In this document: positions 1-8,701 of the stretch, piece after piece | Layout of the letters: each line of letters opens with the position of its first letter | Position numbering within the stretch: the first letter of the stretch is position 1 | Source: Paucimonas sp. | GTDB taxonomy: Bacteria; Pseudomonadota; Gammaproteobacteria; Pseudomonadales; Pseudomonadaceae | Length of the DNA: 64,000 bases | NCBI GenBank assembly: GCA_031253995.1 | Contig: JAIRVG010000105.1 | Span: 1-64,000 of the forward strand | Direction of reading: 5' to 3' | The notes under the pieces: model-generated | Database searches by the model: none | Seen by the model: only the letters and a program-made list of their open reading frames with translations | Told to the model about the DNA's origin: nothing | Translations under genes and position numbers: made by a program

Positions 1-117
1 CATCCGCGATCGGCGGCGCAGCCGTCGTAAAACCTGAGTTCCGGGCTCTTCTGACACACTGCGGATACAGGTTTTATGGCCGCTTCGCGCCCAATCGCGG
101 ATGAATCCGCTCCCACG
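1..117. repeat. REP/BIME-like imperfect palindrome at window edge
   Basis: Bases 1-36 and 69-104 form an imperfect inverted repeat: CATCCGCGAT at 1-10 pairs with ATCGCGGATG at 95-104, and the segments near 27-37 and 69-79 also pair. It is followed by a REP-type arm ending CCGCTCCCAC near 115. The block lies downstream of the minus-strand cytochrome gene and may continue beyond the window. Typical Pseudomonas extragenic palindromes look like this, so no coding role is proposed. Confidence 0.6.
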
Positions 118-176
118 CCTTCCCTGCTAAATCAATGAGTTATGTGGTGTTCTATGAGAGCAGGGGCCGGCGTGTT

Positions 177-725
177 TCAGTCGTTGCCGGGCAGCATGCG
201 TACCAGCGTGTTGTCCTTGCGCACATAGTGGTGGTACAGCCCGGCCACGGCATGCAGGCCGATCAGCCAGTAGCCGAGGGTGGCGAACCATTCGTGCCAG
301 CCCTTGACCGTGCGTGCCAGGTCCTTGTCCGGCTGCACCAGTGCCGGCAGCTCGAAGCCGTAGAAGGGAATCGGCTTGTCGGCGGCGCTGAGGATGGTCC
401 AGCCGGCCAGTGGCAGGCCGATCATCAGGGCGTACAGCAGCCAGTGCACCAGGTGCGCCAGGCCCGTCTGCCAGGCGGGCGGGGCGGGCACGATGCGCGG
501 GGTAGGGCGGGTGAGCTTGAGGAACAGGCGCAGCCAGACCAGCAGGAAGACGGTCAGGCCGAGCATGAAGTGCAGGGTTTTCATCAGTTCCCGCTCAGCG
601 CTGTCCTTGGGGAACAGGCCGCGGAATTCGATGCAGGCGTAGACCGCGGCCAGCAGCACCAGCATCAGCCAGTGCAGGGTCACGGACAGGCTGCCGTAGC
701 GCTCCCGGGTGTTGGTCAGGCTCAT
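177..725 (-). CDS. cybB: Cytochrome b561 family protein
   Basis: This 182-residue membrane protein matches the cytochrome b561 family of di-haem inner-membrane electron carriers, which are thought to move electrons from quinol or to superoxide. Four hydrophobic segments are visible (near residues 15-33, 48-68, 88-108 and 145-165). Candidate haem-ligand histidines sit in 'TLHWLM' near the N-terminus, 'LHFMLG', 'HLVHW' and 'GLHAVAG' near the C-terminus. The length is that of E. coli CybB (about 176). It reads in the same direction as the DUF1853 gene 105 bp upstream and may share its transcript. The natural electron partner cannot be told from sequence. Confidence 0.85.
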   Translation of the reverse strand: MSLTNTRERYGSLSVTLHWLMLVLLAAVYACIEFRGLFPKDSAERELMKTLHFMLGLTVFLLVWLRLFLKLTRPTPRIVPAPPAWQTGLAHLVHWLLYALMIGLPLAGWTILSAADKPIPFYGFELPALVQPDKDLARTVKGWHEWFATLGYWLIGLHAVAGLYHHYVRKDNTLVRMLPGND

Positions 726-830
726 GGAGGGTTCCTCGTCAGGTCAGGGACTGCGCTCTTGGTGGCGCTGTTTTCAACTCTAAACCATCCGGGATCGGGC
801 TGCCTTGACGTGGGTCTGCAGCCAGCTGCC

Positions 831-1775
831 TCAAGTCAGTAGCTGCGGCCACTGGTCCGAGACAAGGAACGCCCGCTCCGCCTCATGCCAATCCCCATCC
901 GCACCCGGCACCAGGCGCACCATCAACTGGGCCTGCGCCTGGGGATCGAGCGCGGCGATCCAGTCGCGCAGGTACCGCGCCGTCCACACCTCGTCCGCCG
1001 CCACCCGCGCCGGCCCCAGCCACGCCTGGCGCGGCAGCAACTGCCAGCTCCCGGCCTCGCTGGCGGCATGGAAGGCGGCCCAGTCACGCTGGTACAGCCA
1101 GCGCCCGCGCTGATGCTCGGGGTGCACGCCATGAGGGGCATCGACAGCGACGGACCAGGGATACAGCAGGTACCCACCCAGCCACAAACGCGCCTCGACC
1201 CGGTCCAGGCCCAGCCCGGCCAGGGCCTCGCGGCTTTCCGGGCGGGCGGAGATGGGCAACTGGTGCTCGGCCAGGTGCGCCAGCTTGCGATCCAGGCGGT
1301 CATGGCAACCGGGTCCGAGCCAGTGCGCCGGGTCGCGGCCGTCACCCACGTCAGGCCCCAGGTAGAGCTTGATCGCCAGTTCCAGGTGATGCACGCCGTC
1401 GCGGTCGCGCAGCACCATGTCCAGCTCGCCGAGGGTATGCCCACCCTGGCGGATCTGCAGGTTGGCGGCTAGCAGCTCGACCCCGGGGGCGTGCTGCAAG
1501 GCGAACTGCCACAGCCGCTCGTAGTACAGGCCCAGGCGCCGGCTGGCCGAGCGCGCCAGCCAGTCCAGCAACGGCGCGGGGTCCTGGTCCAGGCGCGCCA
1601 GCCAGTCCCGCAACTGCCCCGGATCCTCCACCCAGCCACTGGCACTCAGCGGATGACGCTGCGGCCAGGGCGCGCTGGCCAGCATCGGCGGCGACAGCAA
1701 GGCCCAGGCCAGATCGCGCACTGCGGGCTGGCGCAGATGGCGGGGCAGGGCATCGAGGGCGGCGAACGGATTCAT
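831..1775 (-). CDS. DUF1853 family protein
   Basis: A 314-residue protein starting MNPFAALDALP. It matches the DUF1853 family as I recall it from pseudomonads: a soluble, Trp-rich protein usually encoded divergently from nadK. No signal peptide or membrane segment is seen. The stretch 'GELDMVLRDRDGVHHLELAIK' (split here only for reading) has the spacing of a PD-(D/E)xK nuclease core, with an acidic D, then E and K on the following strand, so a nuclease-like fold is possible but unproven. A longer in-frame opening runs into nadK on the other strand. The ATG at 1773-1775 is chosen because it begins where family-like sequence begins and leaves a 100 bp divergent promoter region. Confidence 0.75.
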   Translation of the reverse strand: MNPFAALDALPRHLRQPAVRDLAWALLSPPMLASAPWPQRHPLSASGWVEDPGQLRDWLARLDQDPAPLLDWLARSASRRLGLYYERLWQFALQHAPGVELLAANLQIRQGGHTLGELDMVLRDRDGVHHLELAIKLYLGPDVGDGRDPAHWLGPGCHDRLDRKLAHLAEHQLPISARPESREALAGLGLDRVEARLWLGGYLLYPWSVAVDAPHGVHPEHQRGRWLYQRDWAAFHAASEAGSWQLLPRQAWLGPARVAADEVWTARYLRDWIAALDPQAQAQLMVRLVPGADGDWHEAERAFLVSDQWPQLLT

Positions 1776-1875
1776 CCTGCGAGCATAGCCCCGTTTGCCG
1801 CCAGCCGGGGCACTGGCCCATAATCGGGCTTCGTAACCGTGCTTTCCTATGTAGCAGCGTTTTAGCAGGAGCCCC

Positions 1876-2766
1876 ATGGAGCAATTTCGCAATATCGGTA
1901 TCATCGGCCGCCTCGGCAGCTCACAGGTACTCGATACCATCCGCCGACTGAAAAGATTCCTGCTGGAACGGCATCTGCACGTCATCCTTGAAGACACCAT
2001 CGCCGAAGTCCTGCCCGGCCACGGCCTGCAGACTTCCTCGCGCAAGCTGCTGGGCGAGGTCTGCGACCTGGTCATCGTGGTCGGCGGCGACGGCAGCCTG
2101 CTCGGCGCCGCCCGCGCCCTGGCCCGGCACAACATCCCGGTACTGGGCATCAACCGCGGCAGCCTGGGCTTCCTCACCGACATCCGGCCGGACGAGCTGG
2201 AGGTGAAGGTCGCCGAAGTCCTCGACGGCCACTACCTGGTGGAAAACCGCTTCCTGCTCCAGGCCGAAGTGCGCCGCCACGGCGAAGCCATCGGCCAGGG
2301 CGACGCCCTCAACGACGTGGTCCTGCACCCGGGCAAGTCGACGCGGATGATCGAGTTCGAGATCTACATCGACGGCCAGTTCGTCTGCAGCCAGAAGGCC
2401 GACGGCCTGATCGTCGCCACCCCCACCGGCTCCACCGCCTACGCGCTGTCCGCCGGCGGGCCGATCATGCACCCCAAGCTGGACGCCATCGTCATCGTGC
2501 CGATGTACCCGCACACCCTGTCCGGGCGGCCGATCGTGGTGGACGGCAACAGCGAGCTGAAGATCGTCGTGTCCCAGGACATGACCATCTACCCGCAGGT
2601 TTCCTGTGACGGCCAGAACCACTTCACCTGTGCCCCCGGCGACACCATCACGGTGAACAAGAAGCCGCAGAAGCTGCGCCTGATCCATCCGCTGGACCAC
2701 AACTACTACGAGGTCTGCCGGACCAAGCTCGGCTGGGGCAGCCGCCTGGGTGGTGGAGGCGACTGA
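1876..2766 (+). CDS. nadK: NAD kinase
   Basis: ATP-dependent NAD kinase (296 residues) makes NADP+ in the cytoplasm and so controls reducing power for biosynthesis and oxidative-stress defence. Diagnostic motifs are the GGDG loop ('VVGGDGSLLGAA', about residues 70-81), 'GINRGSLGFLTD', 'LNDVVLH' and the glycine-rich 'GSTAYALSAGGP'. The length is the family norm. A Shine-Dalgarno-like GCAGGAG precedes the ATG. Its TGA overlaps the next ATG by one base (TGATG), so it heads a translationally coupled operon that runs to pepN. Confidence 0.97.
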   Translation: MEQFRNIGIIGRLGSSQVLDTIRRLKRFLLERHLHVILEDTIAEVLPGHGLQTSSRKLLGEVCDLVIVVGGDGSLLGAARALARHNIPVLGINRGSLGFLTDIRPDELEVKVAEVLDGHYLVENRFLLQAEVRRHGEAIGQGDALNDVVLHPGKSTRMIEFEIYIDGQFVCSQKADGLIVATPTGSTAYALSAGGPIMHPKLDAIVIVPMYPHTLSGRPIVVDGNSELKIVVSQDMTIYPQVSCDGQNHFTCAPGDTITVNKKPQKLRLIHPLDHNYYEVCRTKLGWGSRLGGGGD

Positions 2767-3737
2767 TGCTCGATCCCGCGCGCAGTTTCGACCTGATCGG
2801 CGATGTACACGGATGCGCCCACACCCTCGAACGTTTGCTCGACGCCCTCGGCTACAAGCGCCAGGGCGGGGTGTGGCGGCATGCCCAGCGCCAGGCGCTG
2901 TTCCTCGGCGACATCATCGATCGCGGCCCGCGTATCCGCGAGGCCCTGCATATCGTCCATGACATGGTCGAGGCCGGCCAGGCTCATTGCATCATGGGCA
3001 ACCATGAATACAACGCCCTCGGCTGGACCACCCCGGCGCCGGCCGGTAGCGGCAAGACCTTCGTCCGCGAGCACACCCCGCGCCACGCCCGGCTGATCGA
3101 CGAGACCCTGACCCAGTTCGCCGATCACCCCGGCGACTGGCACGACTTCCTCGGCTGGTTCTACCAGTTGCCGCTGTTCGTTGACGCCGGGCGCTTCCGC
3201 CTGGTCCATGCCTGCTGGGACGGGCAGGTGATCGACACCCTGCGCCAGCAGTACCCGCAGGGGCTGATCGACGAAACCTTCGTGCGCGCCTCGGCGCAGC
3301 CGGACACTTTCGCCCACCTGGCCTGCAACCGCCTGCTGCGCGGCACCGACATGCGCCTGCCGGATGGCCTCACCCTCACCGGTGGCGACGGCCTGACCCG
3401 GGCCTTCTTCCGCACCAAGTTCTGGGAAGAAGACCCGCAGACCTACGGCGACATCGTGTTCCAGCCCGATGCGCTGCCGGCCGAGGTGGCCAGCGCGCCG
3501 CTGAGCCACAGCCAGAAAAACGCCTTGCTGCGCTACGCCGAGGACGAGCCGATGCTGTTCGTCGGGCACTACTGGCGCAGCGGCAAGCCGCTGCCGATCC
3601 GCGCCAACCTGGCCTGCCTGGACTACAGTGCAGTGCTCTACGGCAAGCTGGTGGCCTATCGGCTCGACGATGAAACCCGTATCGACCCGCGCAAGTTCGT
3701 CTGGGTCGACGTGGAACGGCCGGAGGCCAGTCAATGA
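2766..3737 (+). CDS. Metallophosphoesterase (Ser/Thr phosphatase-like)
   Basis: This 323-residue calcineurin-like phosphoesterase has the complete metal-binding signature in order: 'GDVHG' (about 11-15), 'GDIIDRGP' (about 51-58), 'GNHEYN' (about 79-84), and later His residues in 'LVHACW' and 'GHYW'. The family hydrolyses phosphoesters (phosphoproteins, nucleotides or diadenosine polyphosphates) using two metal ions, and the actual substrate cannot be inferred. Its start overlaps the nadK stop and its stop overlaps the glpG start (ATGA). This points to co-translation within the nadK-pepN operon. Confidence 0.88.
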   Translation: MLDPARSFDLIGDVHGCAHTLERLLDALGYKRQGGVWRHAQRQALFLGDIIDRGPRIREALHIVHDMVEAGQAHCIMGNHEYNALGWTTPAPAGSGKTFVREHTPRHARLIDETLTQFADHPGDWHDFLGWFYQLPLFVDAGRFRLVHACWDGQVIDTLRQQYPQGLIDETFVRASAQPDTFAHLACNRLLRGTDMRLPDGLTLTGGDGLTRAFFRTKFWEEDPQTYGDIVFQPDALPAEVASAPLSHSQKNALLRYAEDEPMLFVGHYWRSGKPLPIRANLACLDYSAVLYGKLVAYRLDDETRIDPRKFVWVDVERPEASQ

Positions 3738-4603
3738 ATGTGGTTGAAATCCTGCGCCTGCCCCTGGGCGCCGACCTGAGCGGCTTCGTCCAGTTGCTGC
3801 GGCGCCTGCAGGTGCCGCACCGGGTCACCGAGGAAGCGGGCGCGCAGGTGCTCTGGGTCGAGGAATCCCGGGCCGAGCAAGCCCTGCGCCTGTACCAGCT
3901 GCACCCCGAGGGCGATATCGACCCCGAGCTGCTGCCACCGCCGGAGCAGGCGCCGCGTCGTCCCGGCGTGGCCGAGCAACTGCGCGCCAGCAAGGCCACC
4001 GCCGCGGTGCTCCTGCTGTGCCTGGTGGTGGCGGGCCTCACCGGGCTCGGCGAAAACTTCCAGACCCTGCGCTGGCTGACCTTCCTCGATTTCCACGTCA
4101 ACGGCGACTACCTCTACTTCACCCCGCTGGAGGTCAGCCTCCAGGCCGGCCAATGGTGGCGCCTGCTCAGCCCGATGCTGGTGCACTTCGGCATCCTCCA
4201 CCTGGCCATGAACGGCCTGTGGTACTGGGAGCTGGGGCGGCGCATCGAATGGCGCCAGGGCGCGCTCAGCCTGCTCGGGCTGAGCGTGGTCTTCGGCGTG
4301 GTATCCAACGCCGCGCAGTACGTGTTCGGCGGGCCCAGCCTGTTCGGCGGCCTGTCCGGCGTGCTTTATGGCCTGCTCGGGCATATCTGGCTGTACCAGT
4401 GGCTGGCGCCCAGTCCGCTCTTCCGCATGCCCAAGGGCGTGCTGGTGATGATGCTGGTGTGGCTGCTGCTGTGCCTGTCCGGACTGGTCAGCCTGCTCGG
4501 CTTCGGCCAGATCGCCAACGCCGCCCACGTGGGTGGGTTGTTGGTCGGATGCCTGAGCGGACTCTTGGGCGGGGCGCTGGCCCGGCGTAAACTGACGGCT
4601 TGA
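3734..4603 (+). CDS. glpG: Rhomboid intramembrane serine protease
   Basis: A 289-residue rhomboid protease that cleaves transmembrane substrates inside the inner membrane. A cytoplasmic N-terminal domain (about 1-85) precedes six hydrophobic segments. The catalytic serine lies in 'GGLSGVLYG' (GxSG, about residue 204) and the catalytic histidine in 'NAAHVGGL' (about 258). The oxyanion-helping 'HFGILHLAMN' (about 152-161) is also present. It overlaps the upstream phosphoesterase stop by 4 bp. The GlpG name follows the N-terminal domain plus six-TM layout of the gammaproteobacterial enzyme. In this operon it does not sit near glycerol genes. Confidence 0.93.
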   Translation: MNVVEILRLPLGADLSGFVQLLRRLQVPHRVTEEAGAQVLWVEESRAEQALRLYQLHPEGDIDPELLPPPEQAPRRPGVAEQLRASKATAAVLLLCLVVAGLTGLGENFQTLRWLTFLDFHVNGDYLYFTPLEVSLQAGQWWRLLSPMLVHFGILHLAMNGLWYWELGRRIEWRQGALSLLGLSVVFGVVSNAAQYVFGGPSLFGGLSGVLYGLLGHIWLYQWLAPSPLFRMPKGVLVMMLVWLLLCLSGLVSLLGFGQIANAAHVGGLLVGCLSGLLGGALARRKLTA

Positions 4604-4616
4604 TTTGGGAGACGCT

Positions 4617-4877
4617 ATGTCCACTTTTGCGCAAATGATCGAAAACATCACCCCGGAAATCTACGAGAGCCTGAAACTGGCCGTGGAAATCGGCAAATGG
4701 GCCGACGGCCGCAAGCTCACCAGCGAGCAGCGCGAGCTGTCCCTGCAGGCGGTGATCGCCTGGGAGATGCAGAACCTGCCCGAGGACCAGCGCACCGGCT
4801 ACATGGGCCCGCAGGAATGCGCCTCGAAGTCCATCACCGTGCCGAACATCCTGTTCAAGTCGGATGCGATCCATTGA
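4617..4877 (+). CDS. yeaC: DUF1315 family (YeaC-like) protein
   Basis: A small 86-residue soluble protein beginning MSTFAQMIENITP. It resembles the DUF1315/YeaC family, whose function is unknown. The ATG at 4617 is preferred over an in-frame TTG at 4605 because GGGAGA lies 5 bases before the ATG. The stop overlaps the probable TTG start of the next gene. It lies 13 bp after glpG in the nadK-pepN operon. No catalytic motif is visible. Confidence 0.82.
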   Translation: MSTFAQMIENITPEIYESLKLAVEIGKWADGRKLTSEQRELSLQAVIAWEMQNLPEDQRTGYMGPQECASKSITVPNILFKSDAIH

Positions 4878-5704
4878 TCGAAGTCGGCCGTGGTTCCATT
4901 CGCAAGATGGCCGCGCGTCTCGAGACGCCGGTCGTGCAATACGCCTTCCGCCTGGATGAGGTCGAGGTTCCGGTCAACCCCATGATCGGCCAGACCGTGC
5001 GCCTGGAGTACCTGGGCGCCATCCACTGCAGCCATTGCGGCAAGCGCACCAAGACCAGCTTCAGCCAGGGCTATTGCTACCCCTGCATGACCAAACTGGC
5101 CCAGTGCGATGTCTGCATCATGAGTCCCGAACGCTGCCACTACGACGCCGGCACCTGCCGCGAGCCGTCCTGGGGCGAGCAGTTCTGCATGACCGACCAC
5201 GTGGTCTACCTGGCCAACTCGTCGGGGATCAAGGTCGGCATCACCCGCGCCAGCCAGCTGCCCACCCGCTGGCTCGACCAGGGCGCGAGCCAGGCCCTGC
5301 CGATCCTGCGGGTCGCCACCCGGCAGCAGTCCGGGCTGGTGGAAGACCTGCTGCGCAGTCAGGTCGCCGACCGCACCAACTGGCGCGCGCTGCTCAAGGG
5401 CAACGCCGAGCCGGTGGACCTGGTAGCCGTGCGCGACCAACTGTTCGACAGTTGCGGCGACGGCATCCGTGGCTTGCAGGAGCGCTTCGGCCTGCAGGCG
5501 ATCCAGCCGCTCACCGATGGCCTGCCCCTGGAGATCCGCTATCCGGTCGAGGCCTACCCGACCAAGATCGTCAGCTTCAACCTGGACAAGAACCCGGTGG
5601 CCGAGGGCACGCTGCTCGGCATCAAGGGCCAGTACCTGATCTTCGATACCGGCGTGATCAACATTCGCAAGTACACGGCCTACCAACTGGCCGTGCATCA
5701 GTAA
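4874..5704 (+). CDS. DUF2797 zinc-finger-like protein
   Basis: This 276-residue protein has a cysteine-rich N-terminal half with pairs 'CSHCGK' (about 45-50), 'CYPCMTK', 'CDVC' and later 'CHYD...C', which suggests structural zinc. The region 'HVVYLANSSGIKVGITR' with the following Arg resembles a GIY-YIG-like fold (Y-x-A then G-I-K-V-G), so a nuclease-related fold is conceivable. Family function is unknown. I place the start at TTG 4874, overlapping the previous stop (TTGA), because the family-like sequence runs from there. The next in-frame ATG at 4907 is the alternative. It is operon-linked to pepN 12 bp downstream. Confidence 0.8.
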   Translation: MIEVGRGSIRKMAARLETPVVQYAFRLDEVEVPVNPMIGQTVRLEYLGAIHCSHCGKRTKTSFSQGYCYPCMTKLAQCDVCIMSPERCHYDAGTCREPSWGEQFCMTDHVVYLANSSGIKVGITRASQLPTRWLDQGASQALPILRVATRQQSGLVEDLLRSQVADRTNWRALLKGNAEPVDLVAVRDQLFDSCGDGIRGLQERFGLQAIQPLTDGLPLEIRYPVEAYPTKIVSFNLDKNPVAEGTLLGIKGQYLIFDTGVINIRKYTAYQLAVHQ

Positions 5705-5716
5705 AAGGACCGCCAC

Positions 5717-8374
5717 ATGCGCACCGAACAGCCGCAAGTGATCTACCTCAAGGACTATCAGGCCCCCGAGTACCTGATCGACGAAACCCACCTGACCTTC
5801 GAGCTGTTCGAGGACCACACCCTGGTCCACGCCCAGCTGGTGATGCGCCGCAACCCGGCGCGCGGTGCCGGCCTGCCGCCGCTGGTGCTGGACGGCCAGC
5901 AGCTTGAGCTGCTGAGCGTCGCCCTCGACGACCAGGCCCTGGCCGCCGGCGACTACGCCGTGGGCGACAGCCACCTGACCCTGCAGCCGACCGCCGCGCA
6001 GTTCACCGTCGACACCAGCGTGCGCATCCACCCGGAAAGCAACACCGCCCTGGAAGGCCTGTACAAGTCCAGCGGCATGTTCTGCACCCAGTGCGAGGCC
6101 GAAGGCTTCCGCAAGATCACCTACTACCTCGACCGCCCGGACGTGATGAGCGCGTTCACCACCACGGTGATCGCCGAGCAGCACCGCTACCCGGTCCTGC
6201 TCTCCAACGGCAACCCGGTGGGCAGCGGCCCGCAGGAAGACGGCCGGCACTGGGCGACCTGGGAAGACCCGTTCAAGAAGCCGGCCTACCTGTTCGCCCT
6301 GGTGGCGGGCGATCTCTGGTGCGTCGAAGACACCTTCACCCGCCAGTCCGGCCGTGACGTGACCCTGCGCATCTATGTCGAGCCGGAAAACATCGACAAG
6401 TGCCAGCACGCCATGACCAGCCTGAAGAAGTCCATGCGCTGGGACGAAGAGGTGTATGGCCGCGAGTACGACCTGGACATCTTCATGATCGTCGCGGTCA
6501 ACGACTTCAACATGGGCGCCATGGAAAACAAGGGCCTGAACATCTTCAACTCCAGTTGCGTGCTGGCCCGCGCCGAAACCGCCACCGACGCCGCGCACCA
6601 GCGGGTCGAGGCGGTCGTCGCCCACGAATACTTCCACAACTGGTCGGGCAACCGCGTGACCTGCCGCGACTGGTTCCAGCTGTCGCTCAAGGAAGGCTTC
6701 ACCGTGTTCCGCGACGCCGAGTTCAGCGCCGACATGAACTCGCGCACGGTCAAGCGCATCGAGGACGTGGCCTACCTGCGTACCCACCAGTTCGCCGAGG
6801 ATGCCGGCCCCATGGCCCACGCCGTGCGCCCGGACAGCTTCATCGAGATCTCCAACTTCTACACCCTGACCGTCTACGAGAAGGGCTCGGAAGTGGTGCG
6901 CATGGTCCGCACCCTGCTGGGCACCGAAGGCTTCCGCAAGGGCAGCGACCTGTACTTCGAGCGCCACGACGGCCAGGCGGTGACCTGCGACGACTTCATC
7001 AAGGCCATGGAAGACGCCAACGGCGTCGACCTGACCCAGTTCAAGCGCTGGTACAGCCAGGCCGGTACGCCACGGCTGGCGGTCAGCGAGGCCTATGATG
7101 CCGCCGCGCAGACCTACAGCCTGACCTTCCGCCAGAGCTGCCCGGAAACCCCGGACAAGGTGGAGAAGAAGCCATTCGTGATCCCGGTTGAACTGGGCCT
7201 GCTGGACGCCCAGGGCAACGACCTGGCGCTGCGCCTGCAGGGCGAGGCCGCTGCTGCCGGCACCTCCCGCGTGCTGTCGGTGACCGAGGCCGAGCAGACC
7301 TTCACCTTCGTCGATGTCGCGGCCAAGCCGCTGCCGTCGCTGCTGCGCGGCTTCAGCGCGCCGGTCAAGCTGTCGTTCCCCTACGACCGCGACCAGTTGA
7401 TGTTCCTCATGCAGCACGACAGCGATGGCTTCAACCGCTGGGAAGCCGGCCAGCAGCTGTCGGTACAGGTGCTGCAGGAACTGATCGGCCAGCACCAGAA
7501 GGGCCAGCCGCTGGTGCTGGACCAGCGCCTGGTCACTGCCCTGGGCAGCGTGCTGGGCAATGACAGCCTGGACCAGGCCATGGTCGCCGAGATGCTCTCG
7601 CTGCCGAGCGAGGCCTACCTCACCGAGATCAGCGAAGTCGCCGATGTCGATGCCATCCACGCCGCCCGCGAGTTCGCTCGCAAGCAACTGGCCGATCAAC
7701 TGTTCGACGGCCTGTGGGCGCGCTACCAGGCCAACCGCAGCGCATCGCGGCAGACCGCCTACGTGGCCGAGGCCGAGCACTTCGCCCGGCGTGGCCTGCA
7801 GAACATCGTGCTGTCGTACCTGATGCTCAGCGGCAAGCCTGAAGTCCTCGAAGCGACCCTTGAGCAATACGACGCCTGCGACAACATGACCGAGCGCCTG
7901 ACGGCCCTGGCGGTGCTGGTGAACTCGCCGTTCGAGGCCGAGCGGGCCAAGGCGTTGACGGCGTTCGCCGAGCACTTCAAGGACAACCCGCTGGTCATGG
8001 ACCAGTGGTTCAGCGTCCAGGCCGGCAGCACCCTGCCGGGCGGGCTGGCGCGGGTGCGCGAGCTGATGACCCATCCGGCGTTCACCATGAAGAACCCGAA
8101 CAAGGTGCGGGCGCTGATCGGTGCATTTGCCGGGCAGAACCTGGTCAACTTCCATGCGGCGGATGGTTCGGGGTATCGCTTCCTGGCGGATATCGTCATC
8201 GAACTGAATGCGCTGAACCCGCAGATCGCCTCGCGGCAACTGGCGCCGCTGACCCGCTGGCGCAAGTATGACGACAAGCGTCAGGCGCTGATGAAGGGTG
8301 AGCTGCAGCGGATCCGGGATTCCGGATCGTTGTCCAGCGATGTGTTCGAAGTCGTCAGCAAAAGCCTCGCCTGA
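5717..8374 (+). CDS. pepN: Aminopeptidase N (M1 family)
   Basis: Aminopeptidase N is a cytoplasmic zinc exopeptidase that trims N-terminal residues from peptides in the last steps of protein turnover. The 885-residue length is the family norm (E. coli 870). The substrate-anchoring 'GAMEN' motif sits near residue 266. The zinc site HEYFH has H303, E304 and H307, with the third ligand Glu in 'NSRTVKRIEDVAYLR' upstream context. The C-terminal helical domain (about 550-885) is complete. It is the last gene of the operon and is followed by a REP palindrome. Confidence 0.97.
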   Translation: MRTEQPQVIYLKDYQAPEYLIDETHLTFELFEDHTLVHAQLVMRRNPARGAGLPPLVLDGQQLELLSVALDDQALAAGDYAVGDSHLTLQPTAAQFTVDTSVRIHPESNTALEGLYKSSGMFCTQCEAEGFRKITYYLDRPDVMSAFTTTVIAEQHRYPVLLSNGNPVGSGPQEDGRHWATWEDPFKKPAYLFALVAGDLWCVEDTFTRQSGRDVTLRIYVEPENIDKCQHAMTSLKKSMRWDEEVYGREYDLDIFMIVAVNDFNMGAMENKGLNIFNSSCVLARAETATDAAHQRVEAVVAHEYFHNWSGNRVTCRDWFQLSLKEGFTVFRDAEFSADMNSRTVKRIEDVAYLRTHQFAEDAGPMAHAVRPDSFIEISNFYTLTVYEKGSEVVRMVRTLLGTEGFRKGSDLYFERHDGQAVTCDDFIKAMEDANGVDLTQFKRWYSQAGTPRLAVSEAYDAAAQTYSLTFRQSCPETPDKVEKKPFVIPVELGLLDAQGNDLALRLQGEAAAAGTSRVLSVTEAEQTFTFVDVAAKPLPSLLRGFSAPVKLSFPYDRDQLMFLMQHDSDGFNRWEAGQQLSVQVLQELIGQHQKGQPLVLDQRLVTALGSVLGNDSLDQAMVAEMLSLPSEAYLTEISEVADVDAIHAAREFARKQLADQLFDGLWARYQANRSASRQTAYVAEAEHFARRGLQNIVLSYLMLSGKPEVLEATLEQYDACDNMTERLTALAVLVNSPFEAERAKALTAFAEHFKDNPLVMDQWFSVQAGSTLPGGLARVRELMTHPAFTMKNPNKVRALIGAFAGQNLVNFHAADGSGYRFLADIVIELNALNPQIASRQLAPLTRWRKYDDKRQALMKGELQRIRDSGSLSSDVFEVVSKSLA

Positions 8375-8382
8375 TCCACAGG

Positions 8383-8456
8383 CCCGTTCTCATGGAACAA
8401 CACATAACTCATTGATTTAGCGAGGACAGTGTGGGAGCGGGTTTACCCGCGATTGC
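8383..8456. repeat. REP-associated extended repeat, inverted partner of 88-165
   Basis: The segment at 8395-8421 is the reverse complement of 126-152 with one mismatch in 27. Similarity extends into the adjoining REP arm, for about 75 bp overall. The copies lie in opposite orientation at the two ends of the cybB-to-pepN block. See the finding on this pair. Confidence 0.75.
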
Positions 8457-8500
8457 GATAGTGAATTCACCACCGCAATCGCGGGTGAACCCGCTCCCAC
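8431..8500. repeat. REP palindrome (BIME) after pepN
   Basis: GTGGGAGCGGG at 8431 and CCCGCTCCCAC ending at 8500 are the outer tips of near-perfect 27-base inverted arms (8431-8457 and 8474-8500). The spacer between them is 16 bases. This is the common Pseudomonas REP pair and may slow exonucleases or pausing polymerase after pepN. The remaining 200 bp to the next gene holds no recognised feature apart from a GATAAC direct repeat at 8556 and 8566. Confidence 0.9.
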
Positions 8501-8701
8501 AGGGTCCGCGTCGAGCTCTGGACTTGTGTTCTCCGTGCGACAGGGCCGAGTGTCCGATAACAAAAGATAACGTCCCGTTCGTTGTCAGCCCTTCGCAAAC
8601 CCCGATAGGATGGCCCTCAGCTATTGCAGGGCTCTGGAACACGCTTTTCGCAGGGCCCGCAGAAGGATTGACCCAAATAACAAGAATCGGGGGACAGACC
8701 T

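Noticed and set aside
4799..8239. Very long open frame antisense to pepN (over 1,100 codons)
   Set aside because: GC-rich codon bias on the coding strand keeps the opposite frame free of stops. The translation is low-complexity (His/Gln/Val/Ala rich) and pepN is unambiguous.
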